From Rhodospirillaceae bacterium (lineage in GTDB: Bacteria; Pseudomonadota; Alphaproteobacteria; Rhodospirillales; Rhodospirillaceae), in assembly GCA_009693785.1 (NCBI GenBank), contig SHWP01000007.1, forward strand, positions 28,549-92,548: DNA of 64,000 nucleotides. The letters run 5' to 3'. This document shows positions 15,240 through 24,356 of this stretch, piece by piece. The position numbers and the translations under genes are program-made. How positions within the stretch are numbered: position 1 is the stretch's first letter; every line of letters starts with the position of its first letter. A model generated the notes under the pieces. It was given only the letters and a program-made list of their open reading frames with translations, ran no database searches and had not been told where the DNA came from.

Positions 15240-17393
15240 ATGATGCGGCAATTCGAGTTGGTCGAACGCATTAAGGCTTACGACCCGGCAGCCGACGAAG
15301 ACGCCATTAACCGCGCCTACGTTTACGCCATGAAGATGCATGGTTCGCAAACCAGGGCTTCGGGCGATCCGTATTTCTCGCACCCCATCGAGGTGGCGGG
15401 CATTCTGACCAACTACAAACTCGATACAGCTTCTATCGTTACGGCGCTCTTGCACGACATTGTCGAGGACACCCTGGCGACACTCGATGATGTGCGCAAA
15501 CTATTTGGTGATGAGGTCGCGCGGTTGGTTGATGGCGTAACCAAGCTCGCCAAGATTCAAATCCAAAATATCGAAACCAAACAAGCCGAGAATTTCCGCA
15601 AATTCTTGCTGGCTATGTCAGCCGATATTCGCGTGCTGCTGGTGAAACTGGCAGACCGGCTGCACAACATGCGTACATTGCACTTTATCGTTGACCCCGC
15701 AAAACGCCGGACTATCGCCTTGGAAACGATGGAGATCTACGCGCCCTTAGCCGAGCGCATCGGCATGCAAGAGGTCAAGACTGAGTTGGAAGACCTGTCT
15801 TTTGCCGAACTCAACACCGACGCGCGCGGTTCCATTTTGACGCGATTGCGTTTTTTGGAGCTTCATGGCGGTGACCTGGTCGGCAAGATCATGGATGAGT
15901 TGGATCAGGTTATCAGCAAGGCGGGTATCAAGGGTTTCATCTCGGGGCGTGAGAAAACCGCTTATTCCATCTGGCGTAAGATGCAGGTGAAGGAAGTTAG
16001 CTTCGAGCAACTTTCCGACATCATGGCCTTCCGCATCATGTTGGACTCGGTTGAGGATTGCTACCGGGTGCTTGGCATTATCCATACCGCCTATCGCATG
16101 GTGCCAGGGTGTTTCAAAGACTACATCTCAACGCCTAAGCGTAACGGCTACCGGTCAATCCACACGGCCGTCATCGGCCCGCAAAAGCAGCGGATTGAGA
16201 TTCAAATCCGCACATCGGCAATGCACCAAGTAGCCGAGTTAGGTGTCGCCGCCCATTGGCACTACAAGCAGGAAGATGAAGGCGATAAAACTGCTTCTAT
16301 CGAGGGTCGACAGTACTCGTGGTTGCGTGAGTTGTTGGAAATTCTCGAGCATGCACAAAATCCACAGGAATTTTTGGAACACACCAAGCTCGAGATGTTC
16401 CAAGATCAAGTTTTCTGCTTCTCGCCCAAGGGCGACCTGATCGCCATGCCGCGCGGGGCCTCGACGGTGGACTTCGCTTACGCTGTGCATTCCGAGGTAG
16501 GCGATACCTGCGTTGGCGCGAAGGTGAATGGGCGTATCGTTCCCTTGCGCACGAAGTTGCAAAATGGTGATCAAGTTGAAATCGTGACCTCGAAGGCTCA
16601 AAAGCCAGCACCCGAATGGGAAAGTTTTGTGGTCACTGGTAAGGCCCGCGCGCACATTCGCCGCCGCGTCCGCACCGATGCGCGCAGCGAATACATCCGG
16701 TTCGGCAAGAGCATTTTGGAAAAGGTCTTCCAGAAAGACGGTTACGAATTGACCCAAAAGGGCATGCAAGGGGCCTTGGAAAAACTCACGATTGCTAGCG
16801 TTGATGACCTCTACGCCAAAGTGGGTGAGGGCCGGTTGTTTGGCCGCGAAGTCTTGATCGCTGTATACCCGGGTGCGCGAACCGATACCGACGATAACGT
16901 GGTGAATTTGTCCCAAGCCCGGGCTAAACAAGCAGGCGAAGGCACGGGCGTGTCCATACGCGGCCTCACGCCCGGTATGGCGGTGCACTTATCCGAGTGT
17001 TGCTATCCGCTGCCCGGTGACCGCATCGTTGGCATTCGCGAGCCCGGCAAGGGTGTGGCCGTGCACACGATTGATTGCGAACGGTTGAAGGCATTCGCCG
17101 ATGCTTCCGACCGTTGGGTTGATCTGTCGTGGGACAGCGATCGCGACAAAGATGCTCACATTGGCCGTTTATTGCTGACCGTGGCCAACGAACCGGGTGC
17201 GCTCGGAACACTGTCGACTGTCATTGCTAAGAATAATGGCAACATCAATAATTTGCGTTTCACGAAACGCTCGGCAGATTTTTTCGAGATGATCGTGGAT
17301 ATCGAGGTCAACGGCGTGAAGCATCTCACCAATATCATTGCAGCCTTACGCGCCATGCCCGCTATAAATGCTGTAGACCGGGCGAGGGGATGA
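15240..17393 (+). CDS. rsh: Bifunctional (p)ppGpp synthetase/hydrolase (RSH)
   Basis: This enzyme makes and degrades the stringent-response alarmone. At 717 residues it is full length. The HD hydrolase domain keeps H48 (YFSHPIE) and H72-D73 (LLHDIVED); the synthetase domain has SGREKTAYSIWRKM and NGYRSIHT; TGS (VFCFSPKGDL... AYAVHS) and C-terminal ACT domains follow. Intact HD and synthetase motifs argue for the single bifunctional alphaproteobacterial Rel/SpoT. Tandem ATGs at 15240 and 15243 both fit. A run of nine T bases (15199-15207) lies about 33 nt upstream. Confidence 0.96.
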   Translation: MMRQFELVERIKAYDPAADEDAINRAYVYAMKMHGSQTRASGDPYFSHPIEVAGILTNYKLDTASIVTALLHDIVEDTLATLDDVRKLFGDEVARLVDGVTKLAKIQIQNIETKQAENFRKFLLAMSADIRVLLVKLADRLHNMRTLHFIVDPAKRRTIALETMEIYAPLAERIGMQEVKTELEDLSFAELNTDARGSILTRLRFLELHGGDLVGKIMDELDQVISKAGIKGFISGREKTAYSIWRKMQVKEVSFEQLSDIMAFRIMLDSVEDCYRVLGIIHTAYRMVPGCFKDYISTPKRNGYRSIHTAVIGPQKQRIEIQIRTSAMHQVAELGVAAHWHYKQEDEGDKTASIEGRQYSWLRELLEILEHAQNPQEFLEHTKLEMFQDQVFCFSPKGDLIAMPRGASTVDFAYAVHSEVGDTCVGAKVNGRIVPLRTKLQNGDQVEIVTSKAQKPAPEWESFVVTGKARAHIRRRVRTDARSEYIRFGKSILEKVFQKDGYELTQKGMQGALEKLTIASVDDLYAKVGEGRLFGREVLIAVYPGARTDTDDNVVNLSQARAKQAGEGTGVSIRGLTPGMAVHLSECCYPLPGDRIVGIREPGKGVAVHTIDCERLKAFADASDRWVDLSWDSDRDKDAHIGRLLLTVANEPGALGTLSTVIAKNNGNINNLRFTKRSADFFEMIVDIEVNGVKHLTNIIAALRAMPAINAVDRARG

Positions 17394-17420
17394 TCGCCGC
17401 TTACGAATGGGAATTACACC

Positions 17421-17606
17421 ATGATCAGATTCATCGTGCTTGTGGTTTTTGCTCTGGTATGTGCGATCGGGGCCCATGTCTTGGCCCAACGAAAAGGCCG
17501 CTCAGTCAAGCGTTGGGTTGTCGCAAGCTTGCTGATTGGTCCGCTCTCATTGCTGCTACTCGCGCTAATGCCCAAGCTTAAAATGCCTGTGGCGGCAGGC
17601 AGCTAG
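17421..17606 (+). CDS. Small two-span membrane protein, unknown
   Basis: This 61-residue protein has two predicted membrane helices (about 3-21 and 34-51) joined by a short basic loop (QRKGRSVKR) and ends in PKLKMPVAAGS. The ATG at 17421 is preceded by a GGGA element 9 nt away, and the gene lies 27 nt after rsh in the same direction, so it may be cotranscribed. No family is recognized. Confidence 0.6.
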   Translation: MIRFIVLVVFALVCAIGAHVLAQRKGRSVKRWVVASLLIGPLSLLLLALMPKLKMPVAAGS

Positions 17607-17810
17607 CTAGCGGCATTTATCCTTACCGCTCTCCTCGCACGCGTTTTGGCAGGTGATCGCCTCTTGTGCGCGCACGGGCTCGCAGCGTTGTTTACACGCA
17701 CTCTCACGCACGTTGCAAAAGAACTGAGTGGCTGCGCCAGGGCGGCCATTCTCGGTCGTACAGGCAGAAATAAGAATCGCTGTATTTAGCAGCAACACCA
17801 TTTTAAGCAT
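17607..17810 (-). CDS. Small cysteine-rich lipoprotein, unknown
   Basis: This 67-residue protein has a lipoprotein signal with lipobox LISAC (Cys17) and a short mature region with six further Cys in a CxxxxxxCxxxC...CxxxC...C arrangement (FFCNVRESACKQRCEP, ITCQNACEE, CR at the end), which suggests disulfides. It directly abuts the convergent membrane-protein gene. In-frame ATGs at 17810 and 17801 are both possible. The function is unknown; the length and codon pattern look genuine. Confidence 0.6.
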   Translation of the reverse strand: MLKMVLLLNTAILISACTTENGRPGAATQFFCNVRESACKQRCEPVRAQEAITCQNACEESGKDKCR

Positions 17811-17869
17811 CGAAATCCTCGCCAGGCGACGAGCGAAAGCTTCGCCGCCAAATGGTGGCGTAAATATGT

Positions 17870-18859
17870 CTAACCGCCGGCTGTAGTGGCCACAGGCACC
17901 CGTTGCGTCTGGCGAAGTTCGCTGTCTTTTTCACCCGCGAGGAAGGCCATGATGTCGGCCTCAACCTCTTGCGGAATTTCAAGATACAGGTAGTGCCCGA
18001 CCTTGGGGTATTTTTTCACGAGACTTGGCGCGGAGTTAAGCCACAGCGACATCACATTGGCTTCGAGATGCATGACTGTCGGGTTTTCCATACCCCACAG
18101 AATCATGGTTGGAGCTTTGACGCGACCCAACGTCGACTCTGGGTCGCCGGTCTTGAAGTTTTTCGTGAACAGCGCACCTTCTTCTCTCAGGCCAGCGCGG
18201 CGTCCGGTATCGTAACACATTTCCACCAGCCAGTCGGGCGGTGTCATGGATGGGATATTGGAGGCAAGATTTGCTCGCCAATAACTCATCGAGCGATGCC
18301 GCGCTGTGATCCATTGATCGATGGTCGTGCCGCGCGCGCGGTTGGGATTCGTCACAGCAGTGCGTGGCATGCCCGCCGAATTGATCAAGATCATGCGTGT
18401 GACGCGCTCGGGCTTTTCTGCGGCATAGCGAAACACGACAGGCCCGCCAGATGAGGTGCCAAGAACGGCAAATTTCTCGATGCCCAGTTTCGTCATCAGG
18501 GTATCCAAAATTTGGATATTGAGTTCGATGGAATAACGCTTTTGCGGGTCTGGGCCCGTTAATCCTGCCGTGGGAACATCGAAACGAACCACGCGGTACT
18601 TCGTACTTAGGGCCTTAGCCATGCTGTCGAACGTGAACAGATTCATGTAGCTGGCATGCACCAGCACGATGGCCTCACCCTGACCCTCGTCCATGTAGTG
18701 CACACGTACCCCATCAATCTCCATGAATTTCGAGAACGGCTTGATATACTTGGCCTCGATATCCTTAAGCGGCATGTCAAAAGCGCCGAACTCGAGCGCG
18801 GCCGCGTAAAGGCCGACGGCCGCCGCCACGAGCAGAACTAACCCGGCAACGAATTTCAT
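17870..18859 (-). CDS. Membrane-anchored alpha/beta hydrolase
   Basis: This hydrolase is anchored by an N-terminal hydrophobic helix (residues 2-20). The ATG at 18859 has GGGGAG about 8 nt upstream. The core has VLVHASYMN at the oxyanion position (His-Ala rather than His-Gly), nucleophile Ser in GTSSGGP, ILWGMENP for the acid strand and the catalytic His in KVGHYLYLE. It is 329 residues. It resembles haloalkane dehalogenase, epoxide hydrolase and MhpC-like enzymes; the substrate is unknown. Confidence 0.87.
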   Translation of the reverse strand: MKFVAGLVLLVAAAVGLYAAALEFGAFDMPLKDIEAKYIKPFSKFMEIDGVRVHYMDEGQGEAIVLVHASYMNLFTFDSMAKALSTKYRVVRFDVPTAGLTGPDPQKRYSIELNIQILDTLMTKLGIEKFAVLGTSSGGPVVFRYAAEKPERVTRMILINSAGMPRTAVTNPNRARGTTIDQWITARHRSMSYWRANLASNIPSMTPPDWLVEMCYDTGRRAGLREEGALFTKNFKTGDPESTLGRVKAPTMILWGMENPTVMHLEANVMSLWLNSAPSLVKKYPKVGHYLYLEIPQEVEADIMAFLAGEKDSELRQTQRVPVATTAGG

Positions 18860-18995
18860 GTGATGTCTCCCCAAAGCCCCGATATGGCCATACTCTATGC
18901 TGATAGTGATGCTTGCGATAAAGAATTCATAGCGCGCTCAAGGTGCGATGAAATAGGCCCTTGCCCATAGCCCAGAAATACACCACCTGTTGACC

Positions 18996-19616
18996 ATGTT
19001 ATTTCGCCGCCGTAACAAAATTCCACTGATTGACCGCCTGCGCGACTTCGTATGGCCGCGCATCGGTTGGCTGCGCACGGTGACGTATTATTGGCGTCGG
19101 TTGCAGCGGATTCCAGGTACACCCTCAAGTATTGCCGCAGGGTTTTCTAGTGGTGTGGCGGCGTCCGTGACACCTGCAGTTGGTACTCACACTGTCGCTG
19201 CGTTGGCCCTGGCTTATGCTGTCCGCGGCAATTTGGTGGCGTCTGTGTTTGGAACCTTGGCCATCAATCCGTGGACGGCAACACCCGTTTGGTTCTCAAC
19301 GTATTATACGGGGGCGCTCATTCTCGGTTGGGACAAATACGGCCATGTTGGGGCTATGGATTTCGTCAACATGTTCGTCGGCCTGACCGAAGCCGTGGTG
19401 CAGCTAGACTGGCGGCTTTTTATCGAGAAAGTCATGCCGGTGTTCCTGCCGATGATGGTGGGCAGCGGGCCAGTCGCAATCGTGGTGGGTTTTGGCTCAT
19501 ACCTGGTCTTGGCGCCGGTTTTGCGCCGCATCCAACAGCGCCGCGCGGCGAAAACGGCGCAGCGGCTTGAGGAGGCGCGTCGCGAAGGGAAGGACTATGT
19601 ATGGCAACCGCGCTGA
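18996..19616 (+). CDS. DUF2062 family inner-membrane protein
   Basis: This 206-residue protein contains the DUF2062 pattern: basic N-terminus, TPSSIAAGFSSGVAASVTPAVGTHT, NPWTATPVWF and three to four membrane spans, ending in a basic coil (RRIQQRRAAKTAQRLEEARREGK). The family function is unestablished. ATG 18996 is preferred to TTG 18990. It overlaps pdxJ by 16 nt and so leads the pdxJ-acpS-lepB-rnc-era cluster. Confidence 0.85.
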   Translation: MLFRRRNKIPLIDRLRDFVWPRIGWLRTVTYYWRRLQRIPGTPSSIAAGFSSGVAASVTPAVGTHTVAALALAYAVRGNLVASVFGTLAINPWTATPVWFSTYYTGALILGWDKYGHVGAMDFVNMFVGLTEAVVQLDWRLFIEKVMPVFLPMMVGSGPVAIVVGFGSYLVLAPVLRRIQQRRAAKTAQRLEEARREGKDYVWQPR

Positions 19617-20365
19617 GGCACCTCCGGCTTGGCGTGAATGTGGATCATGTTGCCACAGTGCGTAATGCGCGCGGCGGCATGCATCCTGACCCCGTGCGAG
19701 CGGCGTTGATGGCAGCGGAGGCCGGCGCCGATGGTATTACCGCGCACTTGCGCGAGGATAGGCGCCATATCTCTGACGATGACATCGAACGCCTTCGCAC
19801 CCAATTGCATGTGCCGTTGAACCTAGAGATGGCAGCAACCGATGAAATGCTAAAGATCGCGCTGAAGCACAAGCCGCATGCTGTGTGCTTGGTTCCCGAA
19901 AAACGCCAAGAGCGCACCACCGAAGGCGGCCTGGATGTGGCAGGCCAACACAATCAGCTTGCTCCGTTCGTTCGTGAACTGTCCGATGCGGGTATTCGTG
20001 TTTCGATGTTTATCGAAGCCGAGATTCGTCAACTCGAAGCTTCGAGGTCGGTCGGTGCGCCGGTGGTCGAGTTACACACAGGGCTTTATTGCGAAACACC
20101 TGCCGGAGCCTCTCGCGAAAAACAATTGCTCCGTTTGCAAAACGCTGCCGGCCATGCGGAAAAACTAGGGCTTGAGTGCCACGCAGGCCATGGCTTGGGT
20201 TATGACACGGTGGGGCCGGTGGCCGCGATTTCGAATCTCGCGGAACTAAACATCGGGCACTTTTTGGTGGGCGAGGCAATTTTTGTGGGCTTTAGCGCAG
20301 CTATTGGGCGTATGCGTATCTTAATGGACGCAGCCCGTGCGCCTCTGACTGCAGCCGTGACATGA
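19601..20365 (+). CDS. pdxJ: Pyridoxine 5'-phosphate synthase
   Basis: PdxJ condenses 1-deoxyxylulose 5-phosphate with 3-amino-2-oxopropyl phosphate, the last step of DXP-dependent vitamin B6 synthesis. It is 254 residues. It starts in the DUF2062 gene and carries [50 protein letters not shown] and GHGLGYDTV. The coding end overlaps acpS (ATGA). Confidence 0.97.
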   Translation: MATALRHLRLGVNVDHVATVRNARGGMHPDPVRAALMAAEAGADGITAHLREDRRHISDDDIERLRTQLHVPLNLEMAATDEMLKIALKHKPHAVCLVPEKRQERTTEGGLDVAGQHNQLAPFVRELSDAGIRVSMFIEAEIRQLEASRSVGAPVVELHTGLYCETPAGASREKQLLRLQNAAGHAEKLGLECHAGHGLGYDTVGPVAAISNLAELNIGHFLVGEAIFVGFSAAIGRMRILMDAARAPLTAAVT

Positions 20366-20781
20366 TCCTCGGCATTGGCAATGACCTGATCGACATTCGC
20401 CGCATCGAAAAAACGCTTGAGCGGTTTGGAGAGCGTTTTATTCAACGCATTTATACCGAGGCTGAACAACGCAAGGCCGAGCGTCGCAAGGGGGCTGGCA
20501 ATGCTTACGCCTCGACCTATGCCAAGCGTTATGCCGCCAAAGAAGCGGCCTCGAAGGCTCTCGGAACCGGGTTTCGCAATGGGGTTTATTGGCGCGATCT
20601 CAGTGTTGTGAACTTGCCATCCGGCAAACCCACCATTGTCATGACAGGCGGCGCGGCCGAGCGGTTAAAGCAGATGACACCAGCGGGCATGGACGCGCGT
20701 GTGGAAGTCACGCTCACCGACGAATACCCCATGGCCGAAGCCATGGTGATTATCGTTGCCGTCCCGCAATTACAAAGATGA
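20362..20781 (+). CDS. acpS: Holo-[acyl-carrier-protein] synthase
   Basis: AcpS transfers the phosphopantetheine arm from CoA to ACP, a step essential for fatty acid synthesis. At 139 residues it has [13 protein letters not shown] at the N-terminus (Asp8 as metal ligand) and [15 protein letters not shown] as the second metal/CoA motif. The ATG overlaps the pdxJ stop. The pdxJ-acpS-lepB order is standard in this class. Confidence 0.96.
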   Translation: MILGIGNDLIDIRRIEKTLERFGERFIQRIYTEAEQRKAERRKGAGNAYASTYAKRYAAKEAASKALGTGFRNGVYWRDLSVVNLPSGKPTIVMTGGAAERLKQMTPAGMDARVEVTLTDEYPMAEAMVIIVAVPQLQR

Positions 20782-20914
20782 TGTTTTAGGCGATTTCCTC
20801 ACAACCTCTTCACCTGGGCTTGGCTTGACTTTCCTCTGGCCCCCAGGCTTATCTCCATGGCGCACGCGTGGGGCGCCACAAGACCCACCTATCTCATTGA
20901 TTTCTCTTATATTC

Positions 20915-21676
20915 ATGGCCCAAACGATCATCACCCCCAAGGCGGTCCCCAAGCGGCAAGAAGGCTTTTTGGAGACGGTCAAGACCGTCGTCTATGCGGT
21001 GTTGATTGCGTTGGTGATCCGGTCATTGGCTTTCGAGCCGTTCAATATTCCATCGGGTTCGATGATTCCCACGCTGCTGGAAGGCGACTATCTCTTCGTC
21101 TCGAAGTATTCCTATGGGTATAGCCGCCATTCGTTTCCACTCAGTTTCATGCCGATGACAGGGCGCGTGTTGTCGAGCATACCCCAGCGCGGCGATGTCA
21201 TCGTGTTCAAGTTGCCGCGCGACAATAAGACCGACTACATCAAGCGCTTGATCGGTCTGCCGGGTGACACCATTCAGGTGAAGGATGGCCGCTTGTTCAT
21301 CAATGGCCAGCTTGTCGAACGCGAGCGCATGGATGATTTTGTTTATACGGATCGTTTCGGCAGCCTGCGGCGTGTGACTCAGTACAAGGAAACGCTACCG
21401 GGCGGTAAACAGCACGCCATCCTTGAAGAAGGCGACAACCGTCCTTACGACAACACGCGCGAGTTCACCGTGCCGCAAGGCCATTACTTCATGATGGGTG
21501 ACAATCGCGACAACTCACTCGACAGCCGCGCCGATGTGGGTTTTGTGCCCGATGAGAATCTGGTGGGCCGCGCTGAGATTTTGTTTTTCTCGACTGACGG
21601 TACGGCGGCAATTTTGGAAATTTGGCGCTGGCCGTTCGCCATGCGCTTTGGCCGTTTTTTCGACCGCATCATTTAA
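20915..21676 (+). CDS. lepB: Signal peptidase I
   Basis: LepB removes Sec signal peptides at the periplasmic face. The start MAQTIITPK at 20915 gives 253 residues with a single N-terminal membrane span (about 22-40). The Ser/Lys dyad is S49 (PSGSM) and K110 (DYIKRLIGLPGD), with the later motifs GDNRDNSLDSR and VGRAEI. A longer reading from 20756 adds a non-conserved stretch. A 133-nt space separates it from acpS and may carry its own promoter. Confidence 0.96.
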   Translation: MAQTIITPKAVPKRQEGFLETVKTVVYAVLIALVIRSLAFEPFNIPSGSMIPTLLEGDYLFVSKYSYGYSRHSFPLSFMPMTGRVLSSIPQRGDVIVFKLPRDNKTDYIKRLIGLPGDTIQVKDGRLFINGQLVERERMDDFVYTDRFGSLRRVTQYKETLPGGKQHAILEEGDNRPYDNTREFTVPQGHYFMMGDNRDNSLDSRADVGFVPDENLVGRAEILFFSTDGTAAILEIWRWPFAMRFGRFFDRII

Positions 21677-21687
21677 GGCGCGCGGAT

Positions 21688-22398
21688 ATGGCGGGCCAAC
21701 CCGCTCAACAACGCCATCCACTCGAAACAGTGCTCGGCTACCGCTTTGCCGACGCGACTCTGCTTGAGCGCGCGCTGACACATCGCAGCGTTACGGGCCA
21801 ACGCAAGGCCGGCGGGTTGCCCGAGGCTGTAGATTTTGCCAATGAGCGGTTGGAGTTTCTGGGCGACCGTGTGCTTGGTCTGGTCATTGCGCAATTATTG
21901 TTCGAACGATTCACTGGGGAAGCTGAAGGTCAATTGGCACAGCGGCTGGCGGTTCTGGTGAGCGCACCGACTTTAGCGCGCGTGTCGCGTTCAAGCGGAA
22001 TTGCCGCTGAAATTCGCATGGGCGTGGGCCAGTCGGCCGAGGATATGGACGCCGTCATAGCCGATGCTTGTGAGGCCGTGATAGGGGCGGTTTATCTCGA
22101 TGGCGGTTTGACGCCTGCGCAAGCCTTCGTTCGTGCCCAATGGGCGGCGTTAGTGGATGAAGCCGTTTCGCCTCCGAAGGATGCCAAGAGCACGTTGCAG
22201 GAATGGGCCCAAGGCCAAGGACTCTCGTTGCCGCTTTATACGGTTCAATCGCAAGAAGGCCCCGACCACGCACCGCACTTTGTCGTAACGGTGACAGTTG
22301 ACGGGCACGGCAGTGCCAAAGGGCACGGTCGTTCGAAACGTATCGCTGAGCAAGCCGCGGCTACAGCCCTGTTGCAATCATTGAAAGCCGGCCCATGA
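21688..22398 (+). CDS. rnc: Ribonuclease III
   Basis: This double-strand-specific endoribonuclease processes rRNA precursors. From ATG 21688 it is 236 residues: an endonuclease domain with the signature NERLEFLGDRVLGLV and an acidic DACEAVIGAVYLDGG motif, then a C-terminal dsRNA-binding domain (about 165-232, KSTLQEWAQ...GRSKRIAEQAAA). It lies 11 nt after lepB and overlaps era (ATGA). Confidence 0.97.
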   Translation: MAGQPAQQRHPLETVLGYRFADATLLERALTHRSVTGQRKAGGLPEAVDFANERLEFLGDRVLGLVIAQLLFERFTGEAEGQLAQRLAVLVSAPTLARVSRSSGIAAEIRMGVGQSAEDMDAVIADACEAVIGAVYLDGGLTPAQAFVRAQWAALVDEAVSPPKDAKSTLQEWAQGQGLSLPLYTVQSQEGPDHAPHFVVTVTVDGHGSAKGHGRSKRIAEQAAATALLQSLKAGP

Positions 22399-23306
22399 GC
22401 GAGGGTGCTCAAGCCGCACCGCATTGTGGCTTCGTGGCTGTTATTGGTGCGCCCAACGCAGGTAAGTCGACACTGGTGAACGCTCTTGTCGGCAGCAAGG
22501 TGTCGATTGTTTCCCCCAAAGCGCAAACCACACGCACGATCGTTCGCGGCATTGCTATCTATGGCCAGGCTCAAGTTATCTATGTCGATACGCCTGGTAT
22601 TTTCGCGGCGAAGCAACGGTTTGATCGCGCCATGGTCGCAGCCGCCTGGACCGGCGCAGGCGACGCCGATGTTATCTTTTTTGTGGTCGATGGCGCCCGC
22701 ACGCTCGATGCCGATAGCGAGCGCATTCTTGAGCAACTTAAAACCAGCGGCAGGAAAGCGCTTCTTGTTCTGAATAAGGTGGATATTGCCGACAAGGGTA
22801 AGCTGCTGGACTTGACCAAGCGGCTGAACGAATCGGGCAACTTCAGCGAGATCTTCATGGTGTCGGCGCTGACGGGGGACGGGCTTGACCGGATCAAGGA
22901 CTATGTGGCCAAGGCCATGCCGCAAGGGCCATGGATGTTCCCGGCCGATGATATTTCCGACATGCCCGGCCGTTTGCTCGCCGCCGAGATCACCCGCGAG
23001 CAGTTGTTTCTGCAATTAAACCAAGAGTTGCCGTACTCCTGTGCGGTCGAGACCGAGCGCTGGGAAGACCGCAAGGACGGGAGCGCGCGGGTAGAACAGA
23101 ACATTTATGTTTCGCGCGATAACCACAAAGCCATTGTGTTGGGTGAGGGCGGTAAACGCATCAAGAACATCGGAGCCAAGGCGCGCGCCGAGTTGGAAAG
23201 CCTACTCGACCGTAAGGTCCACCTGTTTCTACACGTAAAGGTCAAAGAAAATTGGCGCGAGGACCGGGGAATGTTTTCCGCATGGGGGCTCGACTTCAAC
23301 GCCTGA
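22395..23306 (+). CDS. era: GTPase Era
   Basis: Era is a ribosome-assembly GTPase that binds the 3' end of 16S rRNA. It is 303 residues. G1 is GAPNAGKST, G2 lies around QTTRTIVRG, G3 is DTPGIF and G4 is NKVD; the C-terminal KH domain includes GEGGKRIKNIGAKAR. It is translationally coupled to rnc. Confidence 0.97.
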   Translation: MSEGAQAAPHCGFVAVIGAPNAGKSTLVNALVGSKVSIVSPKAQTTRTIVRGIAIYGQAQVIYVDTPGIFAAKQRFDRAMVAAAWTGAGDADVIFFVVDGARTLDADSERILEQLKTSGRKALLVLNKVDIADKGKLLDLTKRLNESGNFSEIFMVSALTGDGLDRIKDYVAKAMPQGPWMFPADDISDMPGRLLAAEITREQLFLQLNQELPYSCAVETERWEDRKDGSARVEQNIYVSRDNHKAIVLGEGGKRIKNIGAKARAELESLLDRKVHLFLHVKVKENWREDRGMFSAWGLDFNA

Positions 23307-23350
23307 ATTGGCTTTGATGCGGCCCAGGTATCCTTGAGGGTGTGTGAATC

Positions 23351-23521
23351 GTGAAATTGTTTGCTGTCATTTGTTTCTTCGCTGGGGTTGTGGCGCTTGC
23401 AGCCTTGGTGGTGCGGCGGGGCCGCAATTTACCCACCAGCACGCCTGATTACGTTTTGACGTTTATTGGGCTAGCAGGCGCGATCACGGGTTTAATTCTA
23501 CTTTTCAACCGCTTGCAGTAA
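23351..23521 (+). CDS. Small two-span membrane protein, unknown (56 aa)
   Basis: A GTG-initiated frame of 56 codons begins MKLFAVICFFAGVV and ends LLFNRLQ. It encodes two hydrophobic helices (about 2-20 and 34-51) separated by RRGRNLPTSTPDY. A GAGGG element lies 9 nt before the GTG. It fills the gap between era and recO in the same direction, so it is probably translated. No family is recognized. Confidence 0.6.
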   Translation: MKLFAVICFFAGVVALAALVVRRGRNLPTSTPDYVLTFIGLAGAITGLILLFNRLQ

Positions 23522-23532
23522 GGCTGTGCGAA

Positions 23533-24255
23533 TTGGCGGTCACCTGGGACGACCACGGATTGATTCTCTCGGTGCGCCGTCATGGCGAGCACGACGCCAT
23601 CATCTCGCTGCTCACACAAAACAATGGACGTTACGCTGGCTTGGTAAAAGCGGGTGCGAGCCGCAGGAACAAGGGTGCCTTGCAGCCCGGCAACATCGTG
23701 AAAGCAACCTGGCGCGCGCGCCTGGACGAACATCTTGGCACGCTGACCACCGAACTATCTCATAGTTATTCCGCCGATGTGATGTCCGACGCAGACCGGC
23801 TGGCGGCGTTGTCGTCGCTGTGCGCGTTGCTGGATGCGCTGCTGCCCGAACGCCAGCCCTTGCCGGAAATCGAGAAAACATCAGTGGCGTTTCTTGCCAC
23901 GCTCAATCAAACCGGATGGGCGGCTCGCTACGCGCGATGGGAATTAGAGATTTTGCGCGACCTCGGGTTCGGGCTTGATTTGTCATCGTGCGCTGGCACC
24001 GGCTCGATGGAAAATCTCGTTTATGTCTCGCCAAAGTCGGGCCGCGCAGTTTCGGCGATTGCAGGCGCACCCTATGCATCGCGCCTGCTCGCATTGCCGC
24101 CATTTCTGTGTGATGAATCAAGTGACGTGCCAGACGCTGAAGTGGCCTCAGCACTTGCCCTTACCGGGCATTTTTTCGAAGCGCATGTGTTTGCCCCGCA
24201 CCATCAAGCCATGCCTGCTGCCCGAGCACGGTTAGTTGAGCGCCTCAGGGGTTAA
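23533..24255 (+). CDS. recO: DNA repair protein RecO
   Basis: RecO mediates RecA loading in the RecFOR gap-repair pathway. It is 240 residues. The N-terminal OB fold starts WDDHGLILSVRRHGEHDAI, which is diagnostic in alphaproteobacteria, followed by GRYAGLVKAGASRRN and a helical C-terminus (LDLSSCAGTG, YVSPKSGRAVS). The start is a TTG at 23533, since no ATG or GTG fits the conserved N-terminus. era-recO-parC order agrees with relatives. Confidence 0.93.
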   Translation: MAVTWDDHGLILSVRRHGEHDAIISLLTQNNGRYAGLVKAGASRRNKGALQPGNIVKATWRARLDEHLGTLTTELSHSYSADVMSDADRLAALSSLCALLDALLPERQPLPEIEKTSVAFLATLNQTGWAARYARWELEILRDLGFGLDLSSCAGTGSMENLVYVSPKSGRAVSAIAGAPYASRLLALPPFLCDESSDVPDAEVASALALTGHFFEAHVFAPHHQAMPAARARLVERLRG

Positions 24256-24356
24256 GCTACCCAATTTGTTGACGGCGGGATTTCGTGGCATACTAGATAT
24301 AGCCAAAAGGCCGCCCGCCGATTCGGGCTGTTTTGATATCCGGAGTTCCGATTCGC

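Noticed and set aside
16239..16988. Long minus-strand reading frame opposite rsh (249 codons)
   Set aside because: Antisense shadow of the conserved RSH core; no ribosome site or domain.
18990..19128. Open frames on the opposite strand of the DUF2062 gene start
   Set aside because: No family features, and they overlap a well-supported DUF2062 gene; treated as chance reading frames.
22245..23015. Minus-strand frame across rnc and era (256 codons)
   Set aside because: It spans two conserved genes on the other strand with no supporting signal.
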